Assembly (NCBI RefSeq): GCF_020829495.1
Contig: NZ_JAIVFQ010000005.1
Coordinates: 62,001-126,000 of the forward strand
Source of the DNA: Nostoc favosum CHAB5714
Lineage (GTDB): Bacteria > Cyanobacteriota > Cyanobacteriia > Cyanobacteriales > Nostocaceae
Length of the DNA: 64,000 nucleotides
Direction of reading: 5' to 3'
This document shows positions 27,072 through 35,879 of this stretch, piece after piece. Within the stretch, counting starts at the first letter, position 1. Each line of letters opens with the position of its first letter. Under the pieces are notes generated by a model. That model made no database searches and was not told the DNA's origin. It saw only the letters and a list, made by a program, of their open reading frames with translations. The position numbers and the translations under genes are program-made.

Positions 27072-27363
27072 ATCTTGCAAAATTTAAGTTTGTTCTTTGG
27101 TATCTAAGCTAAATAGAACGATTTCAACCTAATTGAGACAATCATCGCTATTTGTCGCTCAATAGGTTTCAAAATCAAAATATATCTTTGTAAATCATAG
27201 CATACGATCAGATCCAACACCGATACTGCAATAGCCAAAACCTCCTGATGCTGGGGTAAATCGATGTTGAATAGCAAAATTTTGATGTTTTTCTATATAG
27301 CCGGGGCAAAAATTTGAATTAATAATAGCTACAATAAAATTATTGAGGCATCTTAATAGGAAA

Positions 27364-27636
27364 ATGACAGATTTAACTCCAAATAGCACATTTTTAATAG
27401 CAGGAATTGTTTTTGTAACGATTGCTGTAATTGGGCAATCTAAATTAGGTTTTATTGAAATTAATCCCGGTTGTTTTGGCAGATTTTTGGCTTTATTTAT
27501 TGGGATTTCGAGCCTATTATATGCTTTGGGATTACTCAATTTTTCAACAGTCAGCTTTGACTTCTTAAGAAGTTCTGTTTTAGAACAAATTAAACAGAGT
27601 ATAAGTTCAATAAATGACCTTTTGCAAGGCTCGTAA
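27364..27636 (+). CDS. Hypothetical small membrane protein
   Basis: This is a 90-residue protein with two hydrophobic helices (FLIAGIVFVTIAVIGQSKLG and FLALFIGISSLLYALGLL) and a short helical tail. I do not recognise a family. The frame is open from 27343, but the ATG at 27364 has AGG close upstream and gives the cleaner N-terminus MTDLTPNST. The antisense frame 27195-27539 is probably a shadow. Confidence 0.55.
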   Translation: MTDLTPNSTFLIAGIVFVTIAVIGQSKLGFIEINPGCFGRFLALFIGISSLLYALGLLNFSTVSFDFLRSSVLEQIKQSISSINDLLQGS

Positions 27637-27705
27637 TAGGTCTAAAAATTAATTTTATGTTAAGGGGAAAAGGTTGATTTTACCCCTTATATTTTAATAT
27701 CATTA

Positions 27706-28281
27706 CTAATAATACGCTCCTACAAGACTGTAAATCAGGCTAGCCAATACTAATAAGGTAACAATCACATAAATAAATTCTCGCTGTAGCAGGAAAGCGA
27801 ATAGGGAGATAAAAACGCGGACAATTGGAGTAGCAATTAGTAGTAAAAGTCCGAGCTGAATAATGCCGCGTAGGCGTAGCCCGCCGTAGGCATCGCTACC
27901 TGATAAAACTGCTTTTACTACACCTGCTGGTGAGCGAAATTCCGATGGTTCACTCTGAAAAAAGTGATATCCAGCAGGTTCAGCACCGTGATGAATTAAG
28001 TAGAGTATACCCCCCAGGAAAACGACAGCACTAGCTATCAAAACGCCATATTTCATCAGGTTACTGAGTAAATATTCTAATTGCTGCTCACTTAATGTTT
28101 TTGTCGCATTCTTGGTAACATCAATGTCACAGCTATTAGGCAATTGTGCTACTGTGCTACTGGGCTGTTCTAATTGTTCAATATTAGAGTCTATATCTTT
28201 CTGCGGTAAGGTTAGTGTAACCACTTCAGTATCAGGTTGTGCCAGGAATGTCCAGCGAAAGCTACTATTAAATTTATACAT
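27706..28281 (-). CDS. DUF1634 membrane protein, TauE partner
   Basis: This 191-residue protein has three membrane helices (about 78-100, 135-158, 165-188) and the DUF1634 signature LRGIIQLGLLLLIATPIVRV. DUF1634 genes very often follow TauE/SafE permease genes; here it starts one base after the permease stop, so they form an operon and may form one transporter. A copy of the 29-bp dispersed repeat (27868-27896) lies in frame just before the second helix and encodes SDAYGGLRLRG, replacing part of the loop that normally leads into that helix. The reading frame and the following helix are intact, so the protein may tolerate it. Confidence 0.8.
   Translation of the reverse strand: MYKFNSSFRWTFLAQPDTEVVTLTLPQKDIDSNIEQLEQPSSTVAQLPNSCDIDVTKNATKTLSEQQLEYLLSNLMKYGVLIASAVVFLGGILYLIHHGAEPAGYHFFQSEPSEFRSPAGVVKAVLSGSDAYGGLRLRGIIQLGLLLLIATPIVRVFISLFAFLLQREFIYVIVTLLVLASLIYSLVGAYY
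27868..27896 (-). repeat. 29-bp dispersed repeat, copy 3, within coding sequence
   Basis: Same 29-bp unit as 24999-25027, inverted, inside the DUF1634 gene in the frame that reads SDAYGGLRLR. Confidence 0.9.
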
Positions 28282-28282
28282 T

Positions 28283-29176
28283 TTACACCCCCCCTATTAA
28301 ACTGTTGTAGACCATTTTCAAAGCCATTACCACTAGCACAAGACTGAAGATAATTCTCAAAATCTGCGTTTTAGCGCCTGTCAGAATTCGTGCGCCCAAG
28401 AAAGCACCAGGTAATACCCCCAACATCACCGGCATGGATAGTCCTGGATCGATATAGCCGCGTGCTAGGTAAACTCCAGCTGATGCTGCTGCTGTGACGC
28501 CGATCATAAAATTACTAGTGGTGGTAGAAACTTTGAAGGGTAAACGCATGGCTTGATCCATCGCCAACACCTTAAATCCTCCGGAACCAATACCAAGCAA
28601 CCCAGAAAGCACCCCAGCTATTAACATCACACTAAAACCCATTGGTACTGAATGAACTTGGTAAGACATTACTCCATCAGGAGTTGGATAAGTACCATTT
28701 AGTTTCAGATAATTTGCGATCGGATCTGCTACTTCATCTTCAATATGTTCTATTCTGGGTCGTTGTGAAAGGTATGCTGAATAAATGAGGACGATCGCTA
28801 GTACGATAGTTAGGGCTTTGACAGAAACTAAAGTAGCGATCATTGCTCCTGCGATCGCACCAATGGTTGTCGCTACTTCTAAAAACATTCCCAATCGCAA
28901 ATTGGTATAGCCTTTTTTAATATAGGTAGATGCTGCACCCAAAGAAGTAGCGATTACAGATACCAGTGAAGCACCAACGGCATAGCGAATATCAACGCCA
29001 AATACCGAGGTTAATAAGGGAACAATTACTACTCCACCTCCTAACCCAGTTAGCGCCCCTAACAAGCCAGCGCTAAATGAACCAATCCAAATTAGTAATG
29101 AAAATTCTAAAATAGTCAGATTTACTTCCTCTTTTTTTACATGTATATCAAGATGCCAATATATTTTTTGTATCAT
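28283..29176 (-). CDS. TauE/SafE-family permease
   Basis: This 297-residue multi-helix permease is of the TauE/SafE family, which moves sulfonates, sulfite or related anions. Two repeats each carry the glycine-rich helix: LLGALTGLGGGVVIVPLL near the N-terminus and VLSGLLGIGSGGFKVLAM in the second half. An internal hydrophilic loop (about 140-180) separates the halves. The frame is open from a TTG at 29194; the first ATG is at 29176, although a start nearer LTILEFSLL is also possible. It is followed after one base by the DUF1634 gene. Transport specificity is not deducible; there is a second, unrelated TauE gene at 50344. Confidence 0.85.
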   Translation of the reverse strand: MIQKIYWHLDIHVKKEEVNLTILEFSLLIWIGSFSAGLLGALTGLGGGVVIVPLLTSVFGVDIRYAVGASLVSVIATSLGAASTYIKKGYTNLRLGMFLEVATTIGAIAGAMIATLVSVKALTIVLAIVLIYSAYLSQRPRIEHIEDEVADPIANYLKLNGTYPTPDGVMSYQVHSVPMGFSVMLIAGVLSGLLGIGSGGFKVLAMDQAMRLPFKVSTTTSNFMIGVTAAASAGVYLARGYIDPGLSMPVMLGVLPGAFLGARILTGAKTQILRIIFSLVLVVMALKMVYNSLIGGV

Positions 29177-29215
29177 TGAGAACTTAATTGTCAAGTGAAC
29201 TAAGTAAACGCGTCA

Positions 29216-29304
29216 AATTAAATATAAAACCTCACCCTCAAGCCGGCTTCCCTCTCCTTAATAAGGAGAGGGATTGAGGGTGAGGTTTGATCTTATATTT
29301 AATT
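29216..29304. mobile_element. 89-bp inverted-repeat element
   Basis: Ends AATTAAATATAA and its complement, then AACCTCACCCTCAA / TTGAGGGTGAGGTT, and an inner CCCTCTCCTTA / AAGGAGAGGG stem: a nearly complete hairpin. It may act as a terminator for read-through on either strand. Noncoding. Confidence 0.75.
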
Positions 29305-29413
29305 ACGCCTACCTACTTACTGGCTTACAAAAGATTGCGCCAGTACTTCCGAGAAAGAAAGACAATGTGGTTTTGTGATTAAAGTTCCCAATGGAACTAA
29401 CTTAGTTTTGAAC

Positions 29414-29549
29414 AGGACTTACGCACAAGCAACGGAAAATCGAACCACAGAGTACGCAGAGAAGCCAGTGCGTTGGGCGGGTTCCCCGACTTGAAGCAAC
29501 TGGCGCGACACGGAGGAAAAGAGTTTGAGAGGTTTTTTGCGTAAGTCCT
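29414..29549. mobile_element. 136-bp MITE-like element (AGGACTTACGCA ends)
   Basis: Perfect 12-bp inverted termini AGGACTTACGCA and TGCGTAAGTCCT. The interior contains ACCACAGAG..., also found inside the element at 39067. TTGAA lies just outside both ends and may be the target duplication. A further copy of one end lies at 32107-32118. The remaining gap up to 29850 shows no gene. Confidence 0.75.
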
Positions 29550-29850
29550 ATTGAAGACAAACCCAGATACTGGGGTGATTTAATTCAATCAAGCTGGTAC
29601 TAAAATCTTGAAAAGGGGCGAAGTGAATTGGTTTATCCCGAACGGATCGCAAGAGATTGTAGACGCATGAGCGATCAATGCACCTACCAAGAAAGCCAGG
29701 GCTATTTCATTCTCATCTAGCTCGCCTCAGAATGAATTCACCAGTCTAATAGCGAAAGTCGTCTAAAGACGACTCAGAAAAGATTATAGTTTGATTTTTG
29801 TCTATGTCTGTGTGTCAGCCTAAATAATAAGTCTTTAAGTGGACATAATA

Positions 29851-30618
29851 TTACTCCTTAGTTATCAACTCTCTTTCTTCAGGAAGTAAGGTAGTTTCAT
29901 CATCAGGGGGTTCGCCATCTACCGATTTGGCTTTAGTTCTATAGGGTTTGATAATTAGACTGACGCCAATTGTCCAACCTAATGCAACCATCCAACCCGC
30001 GAGAACGTCACTGGGAAAATGTACCCCCAGATAGAGACGACACCACCCAATAGCTATTATATATAAGCTGCCGAGGATGAGAACTAACCAGCGCCGGGAG
30101 CTATCCCAAGTTAAAAATAGCAAAATTGCTACTACAGTTATACTCGCCATAGCATGACCACTGGGAAATGCAAAACTAGACTCAGGCGCAATGGACTGCC
30201 ACAATTGTGGACGCACTCGATGCATTAATTCCTTTGCTGTGCGGTTGATGATCACACTTCCCACTGAGACGGTGAGTAAATAAGCTAGCGATCGCCAGCG
30301 TTTTTGAAGTAATAATATGAGTGCGATCGCACCTAAAATCGGTATCGCCGTCCAAGGCTCTCCAATTCTCGCTAGCGTCACGGCTAAAACATCAAGCTGT
30401 GGGTTTGCTGTAGAATGAACTGCTAACAAAATAGGCACATCCCACGGGAAGCCAGCTTTATTCTCCCATATCTTCACTGTCAGAATTTCAAAAACCTGCA
30501 AAGGTAAGTAAACTCCTATCAAGAGGAGTAAGAGCGATCGCCAACGGGCAATCAACAGGTTTTTGAGAAAAGAAAGAGGCGACTGAATCTCTTTATTGGC
30601 TTTTTTCACTTTTTCCAT
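29851..30618 (-). CDS. PAP2-family membrane phosphatase
   Basis: This 255-residue membrane phosphatase (type 2 phosphatidate phosphatase family) acts on lipid phosphates or pyrophosphates such as phosphatidate or undecaprenyl pyrophosphate. All three motifs are present: KELMHRVRP (K-x6-RP), PSGHAM, and CRLYLGVHFPSDVLAG (R-x5-H-x3-D). Five or six helices surround them. The ATG at 30618 is used. It is alone, with no operon partner. Substrate cannot be decided. Confidence 0.88.
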   Translation of the reverse strand: MEKVKKANKEIQSPLSFLKNLLIARWRSLLLLLIGVYLPLQVFEILTVKIWENKAGFPWDVPILLAVHSTANPQLDVLAVTLARIGEPWTAIPILGAIALILLLQKRWRSLAYLLTVSVGSVIINRTAKELMHRVRPQLWQSIAPESSFAFPSGHAMASITVVAILLFLTWDSSRRWLVLILGSLYIIAIGWCRLYLGVHFPSDVLAGWMVALGWTIGVSLIIKPYRTKAKSVDGEPPDDETTLLPEERELITKE

Positions 30619-30767
30619 ATTAAGTCCGTTGTCATCAATTAACGTAGAAGTTGTTTCTCAATGTCATCTATCAGGAGACAGCTTTAGTTACTTTGACTCA
30701 TGAACACTAAATAAATTTAATCATGTTATTTTGAGCCAAGCATGTCGAAAGTTTTACGACTCACAGA

Positions 30768-32009
30768 TTACAAAATACTAGAATTTTGAGAAGCTCCACA
30801 ATGTTTACAATAGGGCAAATGTTTATAAGTAAGATTATGGCAGTTTTGACATTCAATATCTTGATAATAACCACAGTGGGGACAGTAAGTATCAAGGTGT
30901 CGAATTTTTTTGGCGCAATTTACACAGCGTGATTTTTGGACTCTGCTAGCTGCCTGGACTTTAACATTAAAGACAAATTTTTGAAAAAACTGGATAATTC
31001 CAAAACCGATAATTGGAATTAGCAAGATATAAGCATAATTTATCAGGAAAAGTAAACCACCAAAAAGGGCGCTAATAATATCAAAGAGAAATTTAAATAT
31101 TGCCCCGATTTGAAGAAATTCAAATATTTTAACGATTAGTGGGATAAAAAAGATGACTAGCAAATGCCAACTAATTAGCGAGATGAGTCCATATCCTCTT
31201 CTTTGGGCAAATTTGTTAACTGATAAGGCAATGAGAATTAGGGGTAGAAGAAAGAGGGACTGAAAAGCAAGCTGGATACTTGGATACCAAAATGATGCCT
31301 GCTCATAGCCTTTGTCAACTTCCCCGAATTGATTATCATCTTTAAGAAAGGCTAGAAAACTAATGCTTTCTGGTTTGGCAAGCAGTTCATTTTTAAGAGT
31401 AGAATTTTCTTGTTTAAGGGTAGAAATTTGGCGATTATTTTGTTCTAATGTCTGTTTAGCTTTTTCAGCACTGACTTGATTAATTGATTGTTCACGACCC
31501 TGACCTGCAATTTTTTCTAAGAGGGTTGAGTCATATTGGGCTTTAATAGTGCGATTTGCTTGTTCAAGCGTACTGATTTTCGCTTGTTTCTGATCAATAG
31601 TTTTGATGATTTGCTGCTTTTGGGGATTGTTAAGTTTATCTTTGTAGGCGGCATATTGTAAGCACGTTTTAGAAACCTTACCCAGATGTCCTGCTTCGGC
31701 TTGTTGATAGTTTCGCTGAAAACTGAGTTGATTATTCAGATTATCTGGCAATGAAAGTTTAACAATTTCATAGTCTTTATCTTGAGTGGTTTTTGTCCGG
31801 TAATTTTGCCACTCTGAATAACATGGATAAGCGTCGGTTGGGCTGATATGCCATCTACTAATATCATCGAGTCCGGTAAAAACATTAATCAAAATAAAAA
31901 TATCAATTAAAATAATGACAATCAAACTTACTTTATTCAATGGTTCGTTGTTGATTGTCCTTGAGTTACTAAAAAATTGGCTCAAAATTTGGCGGATTCT
32001 AGCAAACAT
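30768..32009 (-). CDS. Membrane protein with coiled coil and double zinc ribbon
   Basis: This 413-residue protein is of unknown function. It has an N-terminal membrane helix (about 26-45), a long extracytoplasmic region with a coiled coil (about 130-215, rich in Gln/Lys/Glu heptads), a cluster of three membrane segments (about 245-345) and, at the C-terminus, two zinc ribbons: CVNCAKKIRHLDTYCPHCG and CQNCHNLTYKHLPYCKHCG. The CPHCG and CKHCG knuckles are typical zinc-ribbon ends and would lie in the cytosol. No family name recognised. It follows no obvious operon. Confidence 0.7.
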   Translation of the reverse strand: MFARIRQILSQFFSNSRTINNEPLNKVSLIVIILIDIFILINVFTGLDDISRWHISPTDAYPCYSEWQNYRTKTTQDKDYEIVKLSLPDNLNNQLSFQRNYQQAEAGHLGKVSKTCLQYAAYKDKLNNPQKQQIIKTIDQKQAKISTLEQANRTIKAQYDSTLLEKIAGQGREQSINQVSAEKAKQTLEQNNRQISTLKQENSTLKNELLAKPESISFLAFLKDDNQFGEVDKGYEQASFWYPSIQLAFQSLFLLPLILIALSVNKFAQRRGYGLISLISWHLLVIFFIPLIVKIFEFLQIGAIFKFLFDIISALFGGLLFLINYAYILLIPIIGFGIIQFFQKFVFNVKVQAASRVQKSRCVNCAKKIRHLDTYCPHCGYYQDIECQNCHNLTYKHLPYCKHCGASQNSSIL

Positions 32010-32291
32010 ATTGTCTTTTAAATAAAGTGGAATTCAATCCGAATCAATTTTATCGGATAAGTAGTGAATAGCTAGACAAAACTACATCTATTCATCTGAA
32101 GATTTTAGGACTTACGCACTGTACAAATGCGTCGTGATGTGCATTACCTATCTTGAGGAAGTTTTCAGGCTTTTCTTAATTATCCTGTGATCGTAAATAG
32201 ACCATGCTGTAGGGGCTAAGCATTGCTTAGCCCTTACGAAAGATATGGTTTTTAACCTTAATCCATATTTGGTATTTCTTGTCAATGCGTA

Positions 32292-32440
32292 ATATCATGT
32301 CCGCATAATTAGTTATGATTCCCACAGTCATTGCACCCCACCCCGCCAAAGCTACGCTTTGTCTCCCCTCCCCGCTTGCGGGGAGGGGATTAAGGGGTGG
32401 GGTTCTTCGGGTTTAATAAGTAATCAAACGGACATGATAT
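32292..32440. mobile_element. 149-bp MITE-like element (ATATCATGTCCG ends)
   Basis: Terminal inverted repeats ATATCATGTCCG / CGGACATGATAT, extended imperfectly inwards by about 20 bases. The interior holds a CCCCTCCCCGC / GCGGGGAGGGG hairpin. A shorter relative lies at 47045-47134. The rest of 32010-32603 shows no gene; another element end (AGGACTTACGCA) lies at 32107. Confidence 0.8.
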
Positions 32441-32603
32441 AAGTCCTAGATTTGTTAATTGCTGAATAGAAACAAAATCCCCAACTTCTTTGAGAAGTCA
32501 GGGATTTGTAGCTTTCAATTTTCACAAATCAGGCTATGGTCAAAAATAGCGTGACTTTCACCTAAAGTTGATACAGGTGACGCCTGTGTGCGCCAACTGA
32601 AAC

Positions 32604-33338
32604 CTATTTAGCAGCGAAGTAGGCTTCTAATGCCTCAGAACCACCAATTAATTTACCATCGATAAACACTTGGGGAACTGTTGTCGCACCTGTAACTGCT
32701 CGTAACGAGCGTGTAGTGATATCCTTACCCAAGGTAATTTCTTCGTAGTTGATACCATGCTCCTTGAGCATCCCCTTAGCACGGGCACAGAAGGGACAAC
32801 CGATTTTGGCAAACAGAGAAACGAGTTCGGGCTTCACTGCTTGGGGGTTGATATATCTGAGCATTGTCTCAGCATCGGATACCTTAAAAGGATCTCCTGG
32901 CTCGTCTGGCTCAATAAACATTTGGTTAATTACACCATCTCTTACCAGCATCGAGTAACGCCACGATCGCTTCCCAAATCCCAAGTCTGATTTATCTACC
33001 AGCATCCCCATGCCTTCAGTAAATTCACCGTTCCCATCGGGAATGAGTGTGATATTTTCTGCTTCTTGATCCTTTGCCCATTCGTTCATTACAAAGGCAT
33101 CATTGACAGAAATACAGATAATGTCATCAACTCCATTTTCTTTGAAAACCCCGGCCAATTCGTTATAACCAGGGAGATGAGTTGATGAACAAGTCGGTGT
33201 ATAAGCACCTGGTAAGGAGAAGACAACCACTGTCTTATTAGCAAACAATTGATCGGTTGTCACATCCACCCACTGGTTGCCCTGGCGAGTATGAAAAGTG
33301 ACATTGGGAACTCTTTCTCCTCGGCGATTGGGGAACAT
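32604..33338 (-). CDS. Peroxiredoxin-glutaredoxin fusion
   Basis: This 244-residue hybrid antioxidant enzyme reduces hydrogen peroxide or organic peroxides with glutathione, using its own glutaredoxin domain for recycling. The N-terminal Prx5-type domain has the peroxidatic Cys 50 in [16 protein letters not shown]. The C-terminal glutaredoxin domain (about 172-244) has the CPFC active site at 181-184 and the TVPQVFIDG cis-Pro. This fusion is known from cyanobacteria and some pathogens. The ATG at 33338 is used. Confidence 0.93.
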   Translation of the reverse strand: MFPNRRGERVPNVTFHTRQGNQWVDVTTDQLFANKTVVVFSLPGAYTPTCSSTHLPGYNELAGVFKENGVDDIICISVNDAFVMNEWAKDQEAENITLIPDGNGEFTEGMGMLVDKSDLGFGKRSWRYSMLVRDGVINQMFIEPDEPGDPFKVSDAETMLRYINPQAVKPELVSLFAKIGCPFCARAKGMLKEHGINYEEITLGKDITTRSLRAVTGATTVPQVFIDGKLIGGSEALEAYFAAK

Positions 33339-33438
33339 AATTTTGCTTGCCTTTAGTAATCAATTCCAGTCATAACCTATCATGGCAAGACTGGTATGAT
33401 GTAACTATCAATCAGCTAAAAAACTTCATTAATAAAAC

Positions 33439-33684
33439 AGAATTCAGGAGTCAGAAGTCAGAAGTCACAATGCTCTACCCATGTTCTCGCACCGTCTCGC
33501 TCTTAAGGGATGGAGTAATAACCGGAAGAATATTTGAATTTCGTTGTGCCTATAAGGGGCAAGGTTTTAAACCAATATTCATTACCCAGCGATGCACTGA
33601 GTTTCAACTGCGCTCAACTACCGCTATTCGTTGTGTCGGACTCCACCAATTCATGCTGAATTCTGACTCCTGGGTTCTGAATTC
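33439..33684. repeat. Region bounded by inverted GAATTCAGGAGTCAGA repeats
   Basis: GAATTCAGGAGTCAGAAGTC at the left and its complement at the right enclose about 200 bp with no recognisable gene. The right-hand copy overlaps and extends the 3' end of the alpha/beta hydrolase gene. The interior frame 33347-33691 is not convincing. Confidence 0.6.
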
Positions 33685-34604
33685 TCCTTGATAAATGGAG
33701 CGATCGCTGCGACAAATTCAGCAGTTGATTCATAGGGTAAAACATTGCGCCCATTTATTTTTATACCTCGACCTTGAGGCAAATAGGCCAGATAATGAGT
33801 CAAGCGTTCGTCTGGCGTTTCTTTTTTACCTTTTTGACTAATACTCGATGCACTCTCCCCCATAACCGCTAATGTTGGTTGCTCAATAGAGGCGATAGAA
33901 CTAGTATAATCCTGTCGCCAAAACCCTGCGAGAAAAGAAAACACTGCATGACGACTAGCGGGATTTTCTGCACCTGCAAGCAATGTATTCAACCACTCTG
34001 CATCCACAGCATTATCAGAAGCAAAAAGTTGACGAGTCGAGAAAGAATGTAAAAACTTTCGGGTGCGTGCATAGCGATAAAAAGCACTCCCAAAAGGCGA
34101 ATCTAACAGATTCCAAGCAAATTTTTGCCGCCATTCTGGTGATTTATTTGTCATCAAAGCCCACGTTGGAGGCCCAGAGAGTACAAGTCTGGCAATTAAG
34201 TTTGATTGCTTTTGAACTAATGCGATCGCAACTGGTAATAAAGCACCTTGTACTACTACAATGACAGGTTTTTGCACTACTGTTTGTAAAAAGTACTGCA
34301 ACTGTTCTGCCCAATCACTAGGAGTGTAAGCCATATAAGGCATATCACTTTCGCCACATCCTAGTAAATCAGGGTTGTAAATTGAATTCCTCTGACCTGT
34401 ATTATACCATTCCCGACAAAATCGCTGCCAAAATTGCCGCGATAATCCGACGCCAATAGGATGAATTAACAGTAAGGGAATGCCTTCAGGTGTTGTGTTA
34501 GTTGGTTGATGAACTTCATAGGCGCAACGATAATTCTGCCAACTGTAAAACTGGCTAGGAGATGCTGTCAAATTGGTTGTGTTAGTTACAGCAGATGGTT
34601 GCAT
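33651..34604 (-). CDS. Alpha/beta hydrolase-fold protein without nucleophile Ser
   Basis: This 317-residue protein has the alpha/beta hydrolase fold: LLLIHPIGVGLSRQFW (oxyanion loop), YNPDLLGCGESD and a cap region. The nucleophile elbow, usually G-x-S-x-G, reads VVVQGALLPVAIAL, so the Ser position is Ala. A serine-hydrolase mechanism is therefore unlikely; the protein may be a non-catalytic member or use another chemistry. The last eleven residues (ENSEPRSQNSA) are encoded by the dispersed GAATTC/GGAGTCAGA repeat, so the original C-terminus has been replaced or extended. The ATG at 34604 is used. The SDR gene lies upstream on the same strand, 22 bases away. Confidence 0.8.
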   Translation of the reverse strand: MQPSAVTNTTNLTASPSQFYSWQNYRCAYEVHQPTNTTPEGIPLLLIHPIGVGLSRQFWQRFCREWYNTGQRNSIYNPDLLGCGESDMPYMAYTPSDWAEQLQYFLQTVVQKPVIVVVQGALLPVAIALVQKQSNLIARLVLSGPPTWALMTNKSPEWRQKFAWNLLDSPFGSAFYRYARTRKFLHSFSTRQLFASDNAVDAEWLNTLLAGAENPASRHAVFSFLAGFWRQDYTSSIASIEQPTLAVMGESASSISQKGKKETPDERLTHYLAYLPQGRGIKINGRNVLPYESTAEFVAAIAPFIKENSEPRSQNSA

Positions 34605-34626
34605 AATTCTTAGTTTTTAATACTTG

Positions 34627-35448
34627 CTAAAAAATCATCTGTGGATGAATTAACTGGTATCCAGCCTCTTTAAGCTTTTCATTCGATACCCAAGCATTAT
34701 ATGGGCGGGTACTCTTAATAGAAGTATCCCATATAACTTTGGGTAAATTATGTTTTTCAAATAGGCTATCTAGCAAATCTTGACTGGTGAGATGTGCATC
34801 ATCTACCAGATTATAAATCCCTTGCAAACGACGCTGACGGGCAAATTCTATCGCACCAACAATATCATCTAGGTGAATCCAATTTGTGATATCCTCGCCA
34901 CCAGGACGGGTTGTACCAGAATATCTACTAAATATTTTCAACAGTTCTCTACCAGGGCCATAAATTCCTCCTAAGCGAAAGATACAAACGCGGAGATTTT
35001 CGCTAGATGCTGATAGCAGCACATCCTCTGTTTTTCGGAGAATTTGTGCATTTAAATTAGCAGGTGCAAGCGGTGTTTCTTCATCTACCCATACACCATT
35101 TCTGTCACCATACACTGCATAGCTACCTGTGTAGATTAATTGTTTTACACTCGGAACCTGCTGCAAGGATGAAACTAAGGTTTGAGCAGTTTGTAGATAA
35201 GTTTCTTCATAAACTTCTGCGCCTTTTGCACCAACACTCAAAACTACAACATCTTGATCGTGCAAAACTGATTTTAGACTATCTAAGTCATTACCACGGG
35301 TAACTACAACTCTTTGGGATACTGATTTTAGTGCCGGGACACGCTCAGAAGAAGTTGTGGTTACACTGACAACAAAATCCCCCTTTTTCTGCCAATATTC
35401 AGCAACTTTATAACCAACATAACCACAACCAATGATTGCAACGTTCAT
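34627..35448 (-). CDS. NAD(P)-dependent SDR protein (YeeZ-like)
   Basis: This 273-residue extended short-chain dehydrogenase begins with a Rossmann fold, IIGCGYVGYKVAEYW (GxGxxG). The later YTGSYAVYGDRNG holds the Tyr region and FRLGGIYGPGRE and NWIHLDDIVGAI are epimerase-type motifs. It resembles the YeeZ/NAD-epimerase-like group, whose substrate is generally unknown. It is followed after 22 bases by the alpha/beta hydrolase gene, so the two are probably cotranscribed. Confidence 0.8.
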   Translation of the reverse strand: MNVAIIGCGYVGYKVAEYWQKKGDFVVSVTTTSSERVPALKSVSQRVVVTRGNDLDSLKSVLHDQDVVVLSVGAKGAEVYEETYLQTAQTLVSSLQQVPSVKQLIYTGSYAVYGDRNGVWVDEETPLAPANLNAQILRKTEDVLLSASSENLRVCIFRLGGIYGPGRELLKIFSRYSGTTRPGGEDITNWIHLDDIVGAIEFARQRRLQGIYNLVDDAHLTSQDLLDSLFEKHNLPKVIWDTSIKSTRPYNAWVSNEKLKEAGYQLIHPQMIF

Positions 35449-35575
35449 GACAAATTAGACACAAATAAATTAAACTACTCATCGAGACAATATTCTCAAT
35501 TAAGGGACTGGACGTAAATAAATTTAACATTCCAGAGCTAACAGTTAATAGTCAATAGGACAGAAATTTTTACTT

Positions 35576-35612
35576 AATGACTAATGACTAATGACTAATG
35601 ACTAATGACTAT
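35576..35612. repeat. GACTAAT heptanucleotide repeat truncating a gene
   Basis: Four to five TGACTAA units overlap the last codons of the glutathione peroxidase fragment and supply its stop codon. Confidence 0.9.
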
Positions 35613-35879
35613 TTTGCTATATTTACTCGTGCAGAATTGCACAATCTCTTCATTGCTTCCTGGTTCCTGCGCTCCAAAATCGTTACAGGGGAACCCCAAA
35701 ATACGTAACCCTGCTTCCCCATACTTCTGGTTCAATTTTTCTAACCCTTCGTATTGAGAAGTATAACCGCAGTAGGAAGCCACATTCACAATTAAGAGTA
35801 CCTTCCCGGTATACTCCTTTAATTGCTTATCCTCACCGTTGATAGTCTTAACTGCGATGTCCGAAATTGTCTTACTCAT
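35595..35879 (-). pseudogene. Glutathione peroxidase, C-terminal half lost
   Basis: The 94-residue fragment begins like an intact glutathione peroxidase: KTINGEDKQLKEYTGKVLLI, NVASYCGYTSQYEGL (catalytic Cys) and LGFPCNDFGAQEPGSNEEI (catalytic Gln). A full enzyme has about 160 residues and also needs a Trp-Asn pair in the missing half. The frame ends in IVISH and a TAG, all encoded by the GACTAAT repeat. No further gpx sequence is found on the other side of the repeat (35450-35576). It is probably inactive. Confidence 0.85.

Noticed and set aside
27195-27539. 114-residue minus-strand frame
   Set aside because: It is antisense to a small membrane protein gene with a better start and helices; no features of its own.
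33347-33691. 114-residue frame between the two GAATTCAGGAGTCAGA repeats
   Set aside because: It crosses a repeat, has no recognisable protein features and overlaps the 3' end of the alpha/beta hydrolase gene.
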